A stretch of 64,000 nucleotides of DNA from Cryptosporangium arvum DSM 44712 (lineage in GTDB: Bacteria; Actinomycetota; Actinomycetes; Mycobacteriales; Cryptosporangiaceae), in contig NZ_KK073874.1 in NCBI RefSeq assembly GCF_000585375.1, forward strand, positions 8,777,913-8,841,912, written 5' to 3'. The position numbers and the translations under genes were made by a program. Below the pieces are notes generated by a model. It worked only from the letters and a program-made list of their open reading frames with translations. It was not told where the DNA came from and ran no database searches. Positions 53,268-61,791 of the stretch are shown here, one piece after another (position 1 is the first letter of the stretch; every line of letters begins with the position of its first letter).

Positions 53268-53944
53268 GCGGCCGGCACCATCGCCCGGATCACGGAGGTG
53301 AAGAAGCCCAGACCGTCGGTGGACGGACCGGTCAGCGCCTCGGTGGCGTGCTCGGGGTGCGGCATCAGGCCGACGACGTTCCCGGCCTCGTTCGTGATGC
53401 CCGCGATGTCACGCAACGAGCCGTTCGGGTTCTCCCCGACGTACCGGGCGATCACACGGCCCTCGGCTTCCAGCGCGTCGAGCGTCTTCTCGTCGGCCAT
53501 GTAGGCGCCCTCGCCGCTCTTGAGCGGGATGAGGATCTCTTCGCCCTGCTGGTAGTCCGAGGTCCAGCGGGTGTTCGCCGACTCGATCCGCAGCACCTGA
53601 TCGCGGTTGCGGAAGTGCAGGTGGTGGTTGCGGCGGAGCGCACCGGGCAGCAGGTGCGACTCGCACAGCACCTGGAAGCCGTTGCAGATGCCGAGCACCG
53701 GCAGGCCGCCCTTGGCCGCGTCGACGACCGAGCTCATCGCCGGAGCGAACCGGGCGATGGCGCCGCAACGCAGGTAATCGCCGTAGGAGAAGCCGCCGGG
53801 CAGGATCACCGCGTCGACGCCGTGCAGGTCGGCGTCCGCGTGCCAGAGCGACACCGGTTCGCCGCCGGCGAGCTTGACCGCCCGCAGCGCATCGCGGTCG
53901 TCGAGCGAGCCGGGGAACGTGATCACCCCGATTCGAGCGGTCAC
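53264..53944 (-). CDS. purQ: Phosphoribosylformylglycinamidine synthase glutaminase subunit PurQ
   Basis: Class I glutamine amidotransferase subunit, 226 residues. It starts [20 protein letters not shown]. The oxyanion and nucleophile parts are [18 protein letters not shown] and [16 protein letters not shown] (catalytic Cys in GICNG). His and Glu of the triad are in [13 protein letters not shown] at 53944 overlaps the purS stop by 4 nt, and its stop overlaps the purL start by 4 nt. The order purS-purQ-purL gives equimolar synthesis of the complex. Confidence 0.97.
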   Translation of the reverse strand: MTARIGVITFPGSLDDRDALRAVKLAGGEPVSLWHADADLHGVDAVILPGGFSYGDYLRCGAIARFAPAMSSVVDAAKGGLPVLGICNGFQVLCESHLLPGALRRNHHLHFRNRDQVLRIESANTRWTSDYQQGEEILIPLKSGEGAYMADEKTLDALEAEGRVIARYVGENPNGSLRDIAGITNEAGNVVGLMPHPEHATEALTGPSTDGLGFFTSVIRAMVPAA

Positions 53945-54201
53945 TGGGCTACCTCGACACGGATCTCGAAGTCCTCGATCACCGGGTTGGCGAGCAGCGT
54001 CGCGGCAGCACGACGCACCTCCTCCAGGGCCTCTTCGGTCGCCTCGCCGGCGATTTCGACCTCGAAGCGCTTGCCCTGACGGACGCTGGCGATCGAGGAG
54101 AAGCCGAGGCTTGGCAGGGCATTGGCGATGGCCTGCCCCTGCGGATCGAGGATCTCGGGCTTGGGCATGACATCGACGACGACGCGGGTCGGCGCGGGCA
54201 C
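53941..54201 (-). CDS. purS: Phosphoribosylformylglycinamidine synthase subunit PurS
   Basis: 86-residue small subunit that forms the bridge between PurL and PurQ and helps channel ammonia. Family motifs: [40 protein letters not shown] and a C-terminal [20 protein letters not shown] at 54201 with AGGAG six bases upstream; an upstream extension would not match the family. First gene of the purSQL operon; the 190 bp before it should contain the promoter. I saw no purine riboswitch there. Confidence 0.96.
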   Translation of the reverse strand: MPAPTRVVVDVMPKPEILDPQGQAIANALPSLGFSSIASVRQGKRFEVEIAGEATEEALEEVRRAAATLLANPVIEDFEIRVEVAQ

Positions 54202-54394
54202 GGAAACTCCTGGATAAGGATGAACGGGATGCTGTGCTCTCAGGCCAGAGCCTACCGAGCCCGTCGGACACTCTGACCGTGCCCGCCGCCCGCACGCCCG
54301 GCCCCCGGCGCGCCACCCCGCGTGTTCGCCCCGGTCAACCCCGCTCCGATGCACTTCCGTCGCAGTTTCCACCGGCTGTGGACGAACGACACGA

Positions 54395-54967
54395 TCAGAG
54401 GCCGAGCGCCGGTGCCAGCGCGGCGACGAAGCGATCGGCGGCGTCGGGCTCGGCGTCGTCGTCAGCGAATTGCCGGAGGAAAGCGTGCTGGAAGCACGCG
54501 CCGAGCAGGAGCGCGGCGAGCGTCGCCGGGTCGGCGTCCGCGCCGATCCGGCCGAGTTCCTGTTCGGCCGACAGGTACGCCGTGAGGCTCTCGTTCGCCT
54601 TGTGGGGCCCGGATCCGGTGCGGCGCAGACCGACGCGATGGGCGTCGAGCACCTTCGGCTCGGCGAAGATCGAGCCGGAGATCGGGAAGCTGTCGGTGTA
54701 GAACTCGATCGCCGAGGCGGCCACCGTTCGCAAGTTCTCCAGCACGGTTCCGGCGCCGGGGCTCAGCTGCTTGACGATCGGCACGAACCGCGGCAGCCGC
54801 TCGGAGAGCACCTGGACGAAGAGCTCGGTCTTGTCGGTGAAGTGCTTGTAGAGCGTCGCCTCGGAGAACCCGGCGGCTCGGGCGATCTCCTTGGTCGTGG
54901 CGTGGGCCAGGCCGCGCTCGCGCATGACCGCGACGGCGGCGTCGAGGATCCGATCCCGGGTGCTCAG
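54395..54967 (-). CDS. TetR family regulator with probable CTG start
   Basis: TetR repressor, 190 residues if it starts at CTG 54967. The first ATG in frame (54925) would cut off helix 1 (DRILDAAVAV) of the DNA-binding domain. Upstream of the CTG the same frame reaches a stop without any ATG, GTG or TTG. AAGGGAG lies six bases before the CTG, an ideal distance. The HTH continues as GLAHATTKEIARAAGFSEAT with LYKHFTDKTELF. The C-terminal domain is not family-specific. It is divergent from an NmrA-like NAD(P)-binding gene with a perfect palindrome between them. Confidence 0.85.
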   Translation of the reverse strand: MSTRDRILDAAVAVMRERGLAHATTKEIARAAGFSEATLYKHFTDKTELFVQVLSERLPRFVPIVKQLSPGAGTVLENLRTVAASAIEFYTDSFPISGSIFAEPKVLDAHRVGLRRTGSGPHKANESLTAYLSAEQELGRIGADADPATLAALLLGACFQHAFLRQFADDDAEPDAADRFVAALAPALGL

Positions 54968-55014
54968 CGAACTCTCCCTTGACGACGGACGGTGCTTCCG
55001 TTCAGTCTAGGGTG

Positions 55015-55026
55015 GTAAGTACTTAC
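55015..55026. promoter_or_regulatory. TetR operator GTAAGTACTTAC
   Basis: Perfect 12-bp palindrome midway between the divergent TetR and NmrA-like genes, 22 bp before the latter's start. AGTAAGTACTTACT-like sites are typical for this regulator/reductase pairing. Confidence 0.68.
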
Positions 55027-55047
55027 TAACCATCTCAGGGAGACCTC

Positions 55048-55674
55048 GTGAAGATCACCGTGCTCGGCGCGACCGGAGGCGTCGGACGACAGGTCGTCAC
55101 CCAGGCGCTGGCCGACGGGGACCAGGTCACCGCGGCGGTGCGCGATCCGTCCCGGCTGGCGGCCCATCCCCAGCTGGACGTCGTCGAGACCGACGTCCTG
55201 GATCCCGCCGCCCTGGCTCCCCTGCTGCTCGGGCGGGACGCGGTGGTCTCCAGCCTCGGCCATCGCGGCGGCGGACCGCAGACGGTCCTGGCCGACGGCG
55301 CGCGCTCGCTGGTGACCGCGGCCGCGGAGGCCGGGGTGCGTCGAGTGCTCGTCGTCAGCGCCAGCGGCGCGTACACCGAGAAGGACGACGACCTGGTGAC
55401 GCGAGCGGTGGCCAAGCCGCTGGTGCGGCTGTTCCTGCGCCAGAACTTCGTCGACACCGAGAACATGGAACAGGTGATCCGGACCAGCGGCCTGGACTGG
55501 ACGATCGTCCGGCCACCGCGGCTGACCGACAAGCCCCACACCGGCCGCTACCGGACCGGCTACGACGGTGTCCGGGGCGGGTACACGGTGGCCCGCGCGG
55601 ACGTGGCCGACTGCCTGCTCTCGCTCATCGACCGCACTGAAGCCGTCGGCCGGACCGTGACCGTGGCCAACTGA
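55048..55674 (+). CDS. NAD(P)-binding NmrA-like oxidoreductase
   Basis: 208-residue atypical SDR of the NmrA/NAD(P)H-binding type. The nucleotide loop MKITVLGATGGVGRQVVTQA opens the protein. VRRVLVVSASGAYTEKDDDL and LDWTIVRPPRLTDKPHTGRY are family blocks; the latter contains the VRPP motif. The catalytic Tyr-Lys pair is not conserved, as is common in the group. GTG at 55048 behind AGGGAG. Divergent from the TetR gene, so probably induced when the repressor binds its ligand. Confidence 0.88.
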   Translation: MKITVLGATGGVGRQVVTQALADGDQVTAAVRDPSRLAAHPQLDVVETDVLDPAALAPLLLGRDAVVSSLGHRGGGPQTVLADGARSLVTAAAEAGVRRVLVVSASGAYTEKDDDLVTRAVAKPLVRLFLRQNFVDTENMEQVIRTSGLDWTIVRPPRLTDKPHTGRYRTGYDGVRGGYTVARADVADCLLSLIDRTEAVGRTVTVAN

Positions 55675-55682
55675 GCACACGA

Positions 55683-55725
55683 ACACGGGCCCCCGCTCCG
55701 CCGGGCGCGGAACGGGGACCCGTGT
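55683..55725. terminator. Bidirectional hairpin terminator
   Basis: Arms ACACGGG-c-CCCCG and CGGGG-a-CCCGTGT with an inner CTCCG/CGGA pairing. It lies in the 59 bp between the convergent NmrA-like gene and the small secreted protein gene. Confidence 0.75.
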
Positions 55726-55733
55726 GGCTCTGC

Positions 55734-56030
55734 TCAGCGAGCGGAGAGGCCACGCAGCTTGCTCGGGTAGAAGGCCGCACCCCACTGCTGGGTGCTGGCG
55801 TTCGCGTTCCCGAACTGAATGTTCCCGGCGGTCACGTTGATCGCGACCAGACCCGCGGTCTGGTTGTTGGTGTTGTTGAAGATCTGCCCGACGCCGGCCG
55901 AGGAACTCGCACCCTGCCGGTAATCGAACTTCCCCGGAGCGTCATCCGCGTGCGCGGCGGTCGCGCCCACCACCATCAGACCGGCCGACAGAACGGCGAC
56001 ACCAGCTCCACGACGAACCCAGGTATTCAC
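55734..56030 (-). CDS. Small secreted protein A (NVTAGN family)
   Basis: 98-residue exported protein; mature part about 70 residues. Signal sequence NTWVRRGAGVAVLSAGLMVV ends at AAHA near residue 29. The mature part is Asn/Ala/Gly-rich with the stretch INVTAGNIQFGNANAST. It aligns with the neighbour at 56185-56499 (INVTAGN / VNVTAGN, ANA-T, and a final basic residue). No cysteines, no catalytic motif. GTG at 56030 with AAGGGAAT. Such sequences could form beta-rich surface fibres, but this is speculation. Confidence 0.75.
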   Translation of the reverse strand: MNTWVRRGAGVAVLSAGLMVVGATAAHADDAPGKFDYRQGASSSAGVGQIFNNTNNQTAGLVAINVTAGNIQFGNANASTQQWGAAFYPSKLRGLSAR

Positions 56031-56184
56031 AGATTCCCTTTCTTGGCAACAAGAAGAATAACGATCAACCAGCAATTTCACCGATGACCGCTGGGCTGGA
56101 ATATCGTGAACATCGAGATTGGTACCGACACTCCGTCAGCGGATCGACCGATTGATCGGGCGGCTCGCTCGAGCCGCCCGAACA

Positions 56185-56499
56185 TCAGCGGAAGCCGGCC
56201 AGGTTGGACAGCGGGCTCCGGAAGAACTTCGGGCCTTCCTGCAGCGTGATGGCGTTCGCCTCGCTGTAGTTGACGTTCCCCGCGGTGACGTTCACCGGCG
56301 CGAGGCCCTTCTGGTAGTTGACGTTGTTGAAGGTGCTCGTGCTGTTCGCCGTGGTCGACGCGTTCTGCTCGAACTTGATCGACTGGCGGGCCTTGTCGAT
56401 GTCGGGCTTGTCCGCGGCCGAAGCGGCGGTGGCACCCGCGGCGACGAGTCCGGCCGAGATCATGACGACGCCGGCAGTGCGCTTCATCCACACGTTCAT
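56185..56499 (-). CDS. Small secreted protein B (NVTAGN family)
   Basis: 104-residue exported paralogue of protein A. Signal peptide NVWMKRTAGVVMISAGLVAA ending ASA near residue 29. The mature part has FEQNASTTANSTSTFNNVNY and APVNVTAGNVNYSEANAITL, the same order as in A. C-terminus FFRSPLSNLAGFR. No cysteines. ATG at 56499 with AAAGGAAA upstream. The gene follows the same strand, 154 bp before protein A, with its own promoter region of 270 bp upstream. Confidence 0.76.
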   Translation of the reverse strand: MNVWMKRTAGVVMISAGLVAAGATAASAADKPDIDKARQSIKFEQNASTTANSTSTFNNVNYQKGLAPVNVTAGNVNYSEANAITLQEGPKFFRSPLSNLAGFR

Positions 56500-56771
56500 G
56501 TACGTGGTTTCCTTTCGGATTGATTGAGGACCTCGGCGCTTGTCGTGAACTTTGTTGACGCGGAACAATCGCAATCCGAGCCGTTCAACGAACAGCGAAA
56601 CCCCGAATGCGAATGCGGGGTCGACGTCCACCTGGGACAGATGCTCCGACGTGTGGAGCTCACCGCCGGAACGGGGCAAACGTTAATCGTTCGGTTCGAA
56701 TCGCCGCAACCCCGGCACTATCGGGCCAGAACCGAATTTTTCGGAGTTACTTTCACGACTAACGAAGCTCG

Positions 56772-57236
56772 CTACGGAAGAAGCAATTCACCGACCAGGT
56801 CCTGCATTTCCGTCCGCAGCTCGGCCTTCATCTGCGTCGCCTGGGCCTTGGCCTTCGCCTTCGCCGCGGCCGCCTGCCGCTGGGCCCGGACCTGAGCCTG
56901 ACGCGCCGTGGCCAGGCACTGGGCAGCGCTCATCCGCGACACACCCGGAGCGCTGACGAGCACGACGGACTGCCGACCGACCTGACTCACCTGCAGGCTG
57001 GTACCAGGAACGCTCCGCCCGCGACCGTCCCGGTGCTCCACGCAGACGATCCGGGTGTTTCCCCGGACTACGACCCGGACGTCGGACCCACCGCTTCGAA
57101 CCGTCGCCTCGTTCATCGTCGGCCCTCGGCCGCTCCCGGCAGCGTGCGCCGAGACGGCGTGCGCCGAGGCGGCCGTCGCCGGGCCGGCGACCGCGATGCC
57201 GATAGCCAGACCGGCCACCACTACGCGCTGATTCAT
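56772..57236 (-). CDS. Secreted protein with Ala/Lys/Gln-rich helical tail
   Basis: 154-residue exported protein. Signal peptide NQRVVVAGLAIGIAVAGPAT, cleavage near residue 25 (ASAHA). The middle part (about 40-105) is beta-rich with two Cys (RIVCVEH and AQCLATA) that could bond. The tail (about 110-150) is one long helix of Ala/Gln/Lys (QRQAAAAKAKAKAQ). ATG at 57236 with GGAGGGAATCGGAG upstream. No known family. Possibly surface or nucleic-acid-binding because of its basic tail; unproven. Confidence 0.72.
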   Translation of the reverse strand: MNQRVVVAGLAIGIAVAGPATAASAHAVSAHAAGSGRGPTMNEATVRSGGSDVRVVVRGNTRIVCVEHRDGRGRSVPGTSLQVSQVGRQSVVLVSAPGVSRMSAAQCLATARQAQVRAQRQAAAAKAKAKAQATQMKAELRTEMQDLVGELLLP

Positions 57237-57400
57237 CTCCGATTCCCTCCGCTGGAAGCTGCGTCCAGGTAGGGACCGCGGCACTGTCACCCGACAGGGA
57301 GTCGCGAGAATGGTGAAACCGTCGCATCCCCATTGGACTCGTGCCGAATCAGCCTATACAGAAATCTGCACCGCGAGATGCCCCTAAATCGGCGAAAGGG

Positions 57401-57850
57401 TCAGCTGTACATCCAGCGTTCCGGTGCGCGTCGAGCCCGTCGGATGCCGAGGGTGATGAACAGGATCGCCGCGCCCACCAGCAGCGGCGGGCCGGCCAGA
57501 CCGGCGGCGGAAGTGATCGCCGGGGGCTCCGTGCGGGCCGTGTCGCCGACGGCGCGGGCCTTGATCATGTCGTACTCGAACGCCCCGCCGCCCTGCCGGT
57601 AGTCGACGAGCGACCCGGAGTGCTCGCTACCTCCGACCGGCCAACTCGCGTCCCAGCACTCGATGGTCTCGGTCGTGCCGCTCTGGTACTTCCCGAGGCA
57701 TTCGTCACCGATGCTGACCGTGACCGCGCTCCCGAACTGGTACGAGTACGCCATCCACGACCAGATGCAACATAGTGCGGCCACCACGGCCAGCCCGATC
57801 GCCAGCACGCCGGTAGTCCCGATGGAACGCTTCGTGTTCGCTCGTCGCAT
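57401..57850 (-). CDS. Two-helix membrane protein, unknown
   Basis: 149-residue protein with a membrane helix near each end: TTGVLAIGLAVVAALCCIWS (about 11-33) and SAAGLAGPPLLVGAAILFIT (about 113-133). Between them is an extracytoplasmic loop with two Cys (DECLGKY, IECWDAS) and DYRQGGGAFEYDM. Both termini are basic, so both should face the cytoplasm. The DYRQG motif also occurs in the neighbouring secreted protein A. ATG at 57850. The family is not recognised; it may belong with the exported group here. Confidence 0.72.
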   Translation of the reverse strand: MRRANTKRSIGTTGVLAIGLAVVAALCCIWSWMAYSYQFGSAVTVSIGDECLGKYQSGTTETIECWDASWPVGGSEHSGSLVDYRQGGGAFEYDMIKARAVGDTARTEPPAITSAAGLAGPPLLVGAAILFITLGIRRARRAPERWMYS

Positions 57851-57990
57851 GACGCTAATTGATGGGTCAACTAGACGCCTCGGGGGTCATGTTTACTGGA
57901 TCTTTACCCCACGAATCGCGCCGCGCCCCCGGCTGGGGGCGCAGCGCCGGTCAGACGGACTCCACGCTCACGAGGGGTAAGAAGACCCCA

Positions 57991-59748
57991 CTACTGGATG
58001 CGGCTCTTCCCGAGGAACCCGTCGGTGCCGACGACGAAGTACCACTCCGGCGGCGTGCCCTTGAGTTCACCCTTCTCGTCGAACGCGATCTGCCCCGTGA
58101 CGCCCTTGGCCGAGTACGTCGAGAGGAACTTGTTGACGTCTGCGCGGGTCTTGTTCCCGGCTGCGAACGCCGCCATCAGCGCGTTCGCCGCGTCGTACAT
58201 CTCGCCGACGTAGAGGTTCGGCCGCGTGGTGGTCTTGTCCTCGACCCTCTTCTTGAACTCGTCGGACAGACCCGCCCCGGGAGTGCACGCGCAGACGATC
58301 ACCGTGTCCTGGCCGGTGTCGACGGTTTCGGTGACGTACGCGCTGTCGATCATGCCGGGACCGCCGACGAGGTCGATGTCCTTGCCGCCGGCGGCGGTGA
58401 TCGCGTTCCGGATGCCCGCGCCCTCCGGAGCGAACCCGGCGAACGCGACCACGGTGGCGCCGGCCTCCACGACCGACGAGGCAAGCAGCGTGAAGTCGGT
58501 CTGGCCCGTCTTCACGGTCGAGGTGCCGACGACCAGGTCGCCCAGCTCCTTCTTCGCCGTGGCCACCATCGCCTTCGGGTACTGCGTCCCGTCGTCGACG
58601 ACGTAGACCTTCGCGGCCGGATCGCCGCCCTTGATGTACTTCGCCATCGCGACGCCGGAGTCGCCGTCCGTACCCACCGTGCGGTGGAAGAACTTCATGC
58701 CCATCTCGCCGAGCGACACCGTGGACGTCGTCGGGTTCACCATCGGCAGACCGGCCTTGTCGAACAGCGGCGACGCGGCGATCGCTTCCTTCGAGTACAG
58801 CGGCCCGACCACACCCAGGATCGACTTGTCCTTGATGATCTTGTCGGCCAGGATCTTCGCCTTGCCTTCCTCGCCACCGCTGTCGAACTCGCGCACCGCG
58901 ACCGTGCAGTCGGGATTCTTGGCGTTGTACTCCTCGGCCGCGAGCGTCGTGATCGCCACCGCGGCCTCACCGGGGTCGTCCGACGAGCCGCCGGTGTCAC
59001 CGACGACCGCGACCGTGCCACTGGCACAGCCCTTCTTCTCGTTCGCCGGTGCCGTGGCCGTGTCGGCCTTGCCGCCGTCGTCCTTCGTGAAATACCAGGC
59101 GGCACCGCCCCCACCACCGACAACGACCAACGCCAGGACGACGACGAGCACGATGCCGACGACCGAGCGCTTCTTCTCCGGCGGGGCCGGGGGTGGCCCG
59201 GCGGCGTACTCCTGCCCGTAAGCAGCCTGCTGGTCGTACTGGCCGTACTCCTGCGGCTGCGCGTACTGCTGCTGCCCGTACTCCTGGGGCTGCTGCCCGT
59301 ACTCCTGGCCGTACTCCTGGCCGTACTGCTGCGGCTGCCCGTATTGCGGCTGCCCGTACTGCTGGGGCTGCCCGTACTGGGGCTGGCCGTACTGCTGCGG
59401 CTGGCCGTACTGCTGCGGCTGCCCGTACTCCTGAGGCTGCCCGTACTGCTGGGGCTGCCCGTACTCCTGAGGCTGGGAGTACTGCTGCCCGTACTCCTGG
59501 CCGTACTGCGGCGGCTGGCCGTACTGAGGCTGCTGGCCGTACTCCTGGGGCTGGGCGTACTGCTGCTGCCCGTACGAGGGCGGGTACTGCCCAGCTGGCG
59601 GTAAGTCGCTCTGCGGTGGCCCCGACGCCTGACCGGGCATCGGTGGCCCGGTCGGCGATTGCTCCGGTGGGAGCGTCCAGCCGGGCTCTCCGCCGGGATG
59701 CTCGCCTTCGCTCGGTTGGCCGCCGCCGGCCGGATACTGGGTCATCAC
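57991..59748 (-). CDS. Membrane-anchored periplasmic-binding-protein domain with YGQ-rich cytoplasmic region
   Basis: 585 residues. Residues 1-185 are low complexity with PQQYGQ / PQYGQ / QEYGQ units. Basic residues EKKRS precede one membrane helix ([20 protein letters not shown], about 193-213). The rest is a Leu/Ile/Val-binding-type domain (Peripla_BP_6): [74 protein letters not shown]. The Gln/Tyr region is therefore cytoplasmic and the binding domain outside. Typical branched-chain binding lipoproteins are lipid-anchored instead. No permease or ATPase gene is adjacent, so it may sense rather than transport. Starts at 59748 or the next codon. Confidence 0.85.
59260..59590 (-). repeat. Coding repeats of the YGQ region
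   Basis: About twenty imperfect units of CAGCCGCAGCAGTACGGC type (read on the minus strand) encode PQQYGQ-like blocks. They vary by single codons and by omission of one codon. Confidence 0.8.
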
Positions 59749-59875
59749 CGTTCCCCGTGGTCACACTGAAGTCACTCGGAAGCTTTCGTTCTCCCGAGAA
59801 GCGCCCAGAATACGTACCGCCAGCTACTTGTGCGACGGACCGGGGTGATGACGGCCGAATAGCAGGATGCCGAGG

Positions 59876-60715
59876 TCACCCTGCGTACCGACGCGTTGCG
59901 CCGAGTATCAGGTCCGAGACGGCCGAGCCCCGAACCGCCAGTCGGGAGAACGTCTCGAAGATGCGCTCGTACACCGCGATCTCGTCGGGCTCACGGAGCG
60001 TCAGCTCGGCGCCCAGCGTCTCCACGAGCGCGTAGTCACGGTCGAAGATCCAGAATCCGTTCAACGGCCCCACCGGCCACCGCGCTCCCAGCGGCACCAC
60101 CGCGAGGTCGACCGCCGGAATTCGGGCCACTGCGAGTAAGCGCTCCAACTGCGCCCGCATAGTCGCCGAATCGGCTATGCGGCAATAAAGCGCCGTTTCG
60201 GCCAGGACGAAGTGATATCGCCGTCCGGGCTGGAGAAGGAGCTCTTGCCGGCTCAGTCGCGCCCGCACGCCCTCCTCCACGTCGTCGGAGATTTGGTAGG
60301 TACTGACGAGCCCTTGGAAAACGGCGCGGGCGTAATCCGCGGTCTGGAGCAGCCCGGGCAGCACGCCGGGCTCGAACGCGCGGATCAGCGTCGCTTCGGC
60401 TTCGGCGTCGCGGCGCTGGAGCTGACGCGCGCGGGTGCCGGTCGACAGCCGCTGCCGCCACTCGGTGTACTCGGTGCGCGCCTTGCGGAGCGCCCCCTGC
60501 AGCCGGTCGGCGTCGTCGGATCCGGCCCCGGTTGCCTGCACCCAGGCATCGACGTCCGAGACGGTCGCGGTCTGCTGACCGCGCTCCAACTTGGACACCT
60601 TGGAATGCGGCCAGCCGGTGCGGTCCGCGACCGCTCGACCGGTCAGGCCGGCGTCTTCGCGCACTTGGCGCAGTTGCAATCCGAAGACGCGCAAGGCGTC
60701 ATGAGGCTTGGCCAC
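59876..60715 (-). CDS. XRE family regulator with DUF5753-like domain
   Basis: 279-residue Streptomyces-type regulator. N-terminal helix-turn-helix (LRQVREDAGLTGRAVADRTG, WPHSKVSKLERGQQTATVSD). The C-terminal DUF5753 domain shows RAFEPGVLPGLLQTADYARA, ARLSRQELL and FWIFDRDYALVETL. Such proteins typically pair with a small DUF397-type partner gene, and one lies immediately after the promoter region. GTG at 60715 has GGGAAG upstream; a GTG eight codons earlier is possible. Signals sensed by these pairs are mostly unknown; some control development. Confidence 0.9.
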   Translation of the reverse strand: MAKPHDALRVFGLQLRQVREDAGLTGRAVADRTGWPHSKVSKLERGQQTATVSDVDAWVQATGAGSDDADRLQGALRKARTEYTEWRQRLSTGTRARQLQRRDAEAEATLIRAFEPGVLPGLLQTADYARAVFQGLVSTYQISDDVEEGVRARLSRQELLLQPGRRYHFVLAETALYCRIADSATMRAQLERLLAVARIPAVDLAVVPLGARWPVGPLNGFWIFDRDYALVETLGAELTLREPDEIAVYERIFETFSRLAVRGSAVSDLILGATRRYAG

Positions 60716-60840
60716 GGAACCGGTCTTCCCTCCCGGCACGAGGGTAACGGTCGGGGTCCGAGCACTCGGACACCGACCACCGCCTTGGACGACACCACTG
60801 TCCTCAGTGGTCTATCCCAGCCACAGGGGTCACTTCCGTA

Positions 60841-61074
60841 TCAGGATCGGGTCGAAGAAGACCCCAAACCGTGGTCGGCCGGGAAGTACCCGAGCAGCTC
60901 CAACGGAATCTCCACCGCCGTCTCGTGCGCGGGCAGCCCCCGCTCGGCCAGCGCGGCGATGGCCTCCGCGTCGGTGACCCGCCAGCCCTGCACCACGAGC
61001 GTGCCGCGATCGGTCTCGTAGACCGACGGACAGGAGCCGTACGAACTGTTGGTGCCGCGGAATGTCAGCTTCAT
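60841..61074 (-). CDS. Small partner protein of XRE regulator (77 aa)
   Basis: 77-residue protein of a kind that often accompanies XRE/DUF5753 regulators in actinomycetes. It begins MKLTFRGTNSSYGSCPSVYE and continues ETDRGTLVVQGWRVTDAEAI and HETAVEIPLELLGYF. It is soluble. Partners of this sort are proposed to antagonise the regulator, as DUF397 proteins do. ATG at 61074. It lies 125 bp upstream of the XRE gene on the same strand. Confidence 0.8.
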   Translation of the reverse strand: MKLTFRGTNSSYGSCPSVYETDRGTLVVQGWRVTDAEAIAALAERGLPAHETAVEIPLELLGYFPADHGLGSSSTRS

Positions 61075-61456
61075 GATTTATCCCCCCGGGTCCACTCTGG
61101 ACGGCTCAGCACCATGCGGCACAGCACTGAGCACACAAATGGTTGCTAAACGCGGCGAAAATCCCAACCCCGCAAGGGGTACTTGGAAGCTATTTCTCGC
61201 AATTTCTTGAACTTCAGTGGCGAAAGCCGTCATCCTCGAAGATGGGTGCCGAACGCCAAGGATGTCGCACGGCGCCCCCCAACTCCGTCACCGTGAGTGC
61301 TCCGGTGAAGGCGATCGGAGGGCGTATGCCACGCACAGCCAGGGACGGCGTTCAGTCGCGGCCGCACGGTGACAGTACGACCCGCCCCCGTCCGGGACGT
61401 CCGCGGCCAGCGGGGCCACGTCCACCGCACCCGTCGAGCGGCTGCCGGACGTCGGA
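61075..61456. other. Intergenic region with one doubtful small frame
   Basis: 380 bp between divergent genes. A 44-codon Arg/Pro-rich frame from ATG 61326 (GGAGGG three bases upstream) ends in a 4-nt overlap with the GTG of the next gene. It could be a coupled leader peptide or chance. No other signal is visible. Confidence 0.4.
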
Positions 61457-61690
61457 GTGAGCCTGCCTCTGCCGCCCTCCGACGCGGGTGACGCGGAACT
61501 CTGGCTCGCCGGCTACGAGCTGCGGGCCGCCCACCGGCCGGCGGACGGCTCAGCCGAGTGCCCGATCTGTCACACGAACTGGGAGTGCGCGGCCTACCGC
61601 AACGGCGTCGAGATGATGCGTTCCGCGACCGAGGGCCCGCCGTCGCCCCTGGAGGACCGCTGGTTCGGGCGCGGGCGAGCGCTCGGCTGA
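61457..61690 (+). CDS. Small protein with CPIC-type cysteines (77 aa)
   Basis: 77-residue cytoplasmic protein. It has a WLAGYELRAAHRPADGS start and a cysteine cluster CPICHTNWEC near residues 36-45 that could bind zinc. The remainder is short and acidic to neutral. GTG at 61457. I do not recognise the family, but similar short W-x-C proteins are frequent near XRE/DUF397 clusters in actinomycetes. The next small gene follows 101 bp later. Confidence 0.6.
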   Translation: MSLPLPPSDAGDAELWLAGYELRAAHRPADGSAECPICHTNWECAAYRNGVEMMRSATEGPPSPLEDRWFGRGRALG

Positions 61691-61791
61691 ACCCGGCACC
61701 CGAACAGCAACCGTCGCGCGACTGTCGGCACTCCTGCGGGATCGCACGGTTGCAGTGTCGCCTCGGGGGAGGCGCGGTCAGGGGGAAGATC

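Noticed and set aside
54202..54394. Purine riboswitch upstream of purS
   Set aside because: No recognisable purine or other riboswitch core; only ordinary intergenic sequence was seen.
61326..61460. 44-codon Arg/Pro-rich gene overlapping the next start by 4 nt
   Set aside because: Only the overlap and a close GGAGGG support it; sequence is low complexity with no homology I can see, so it is only mentioned in the intergenic entry.
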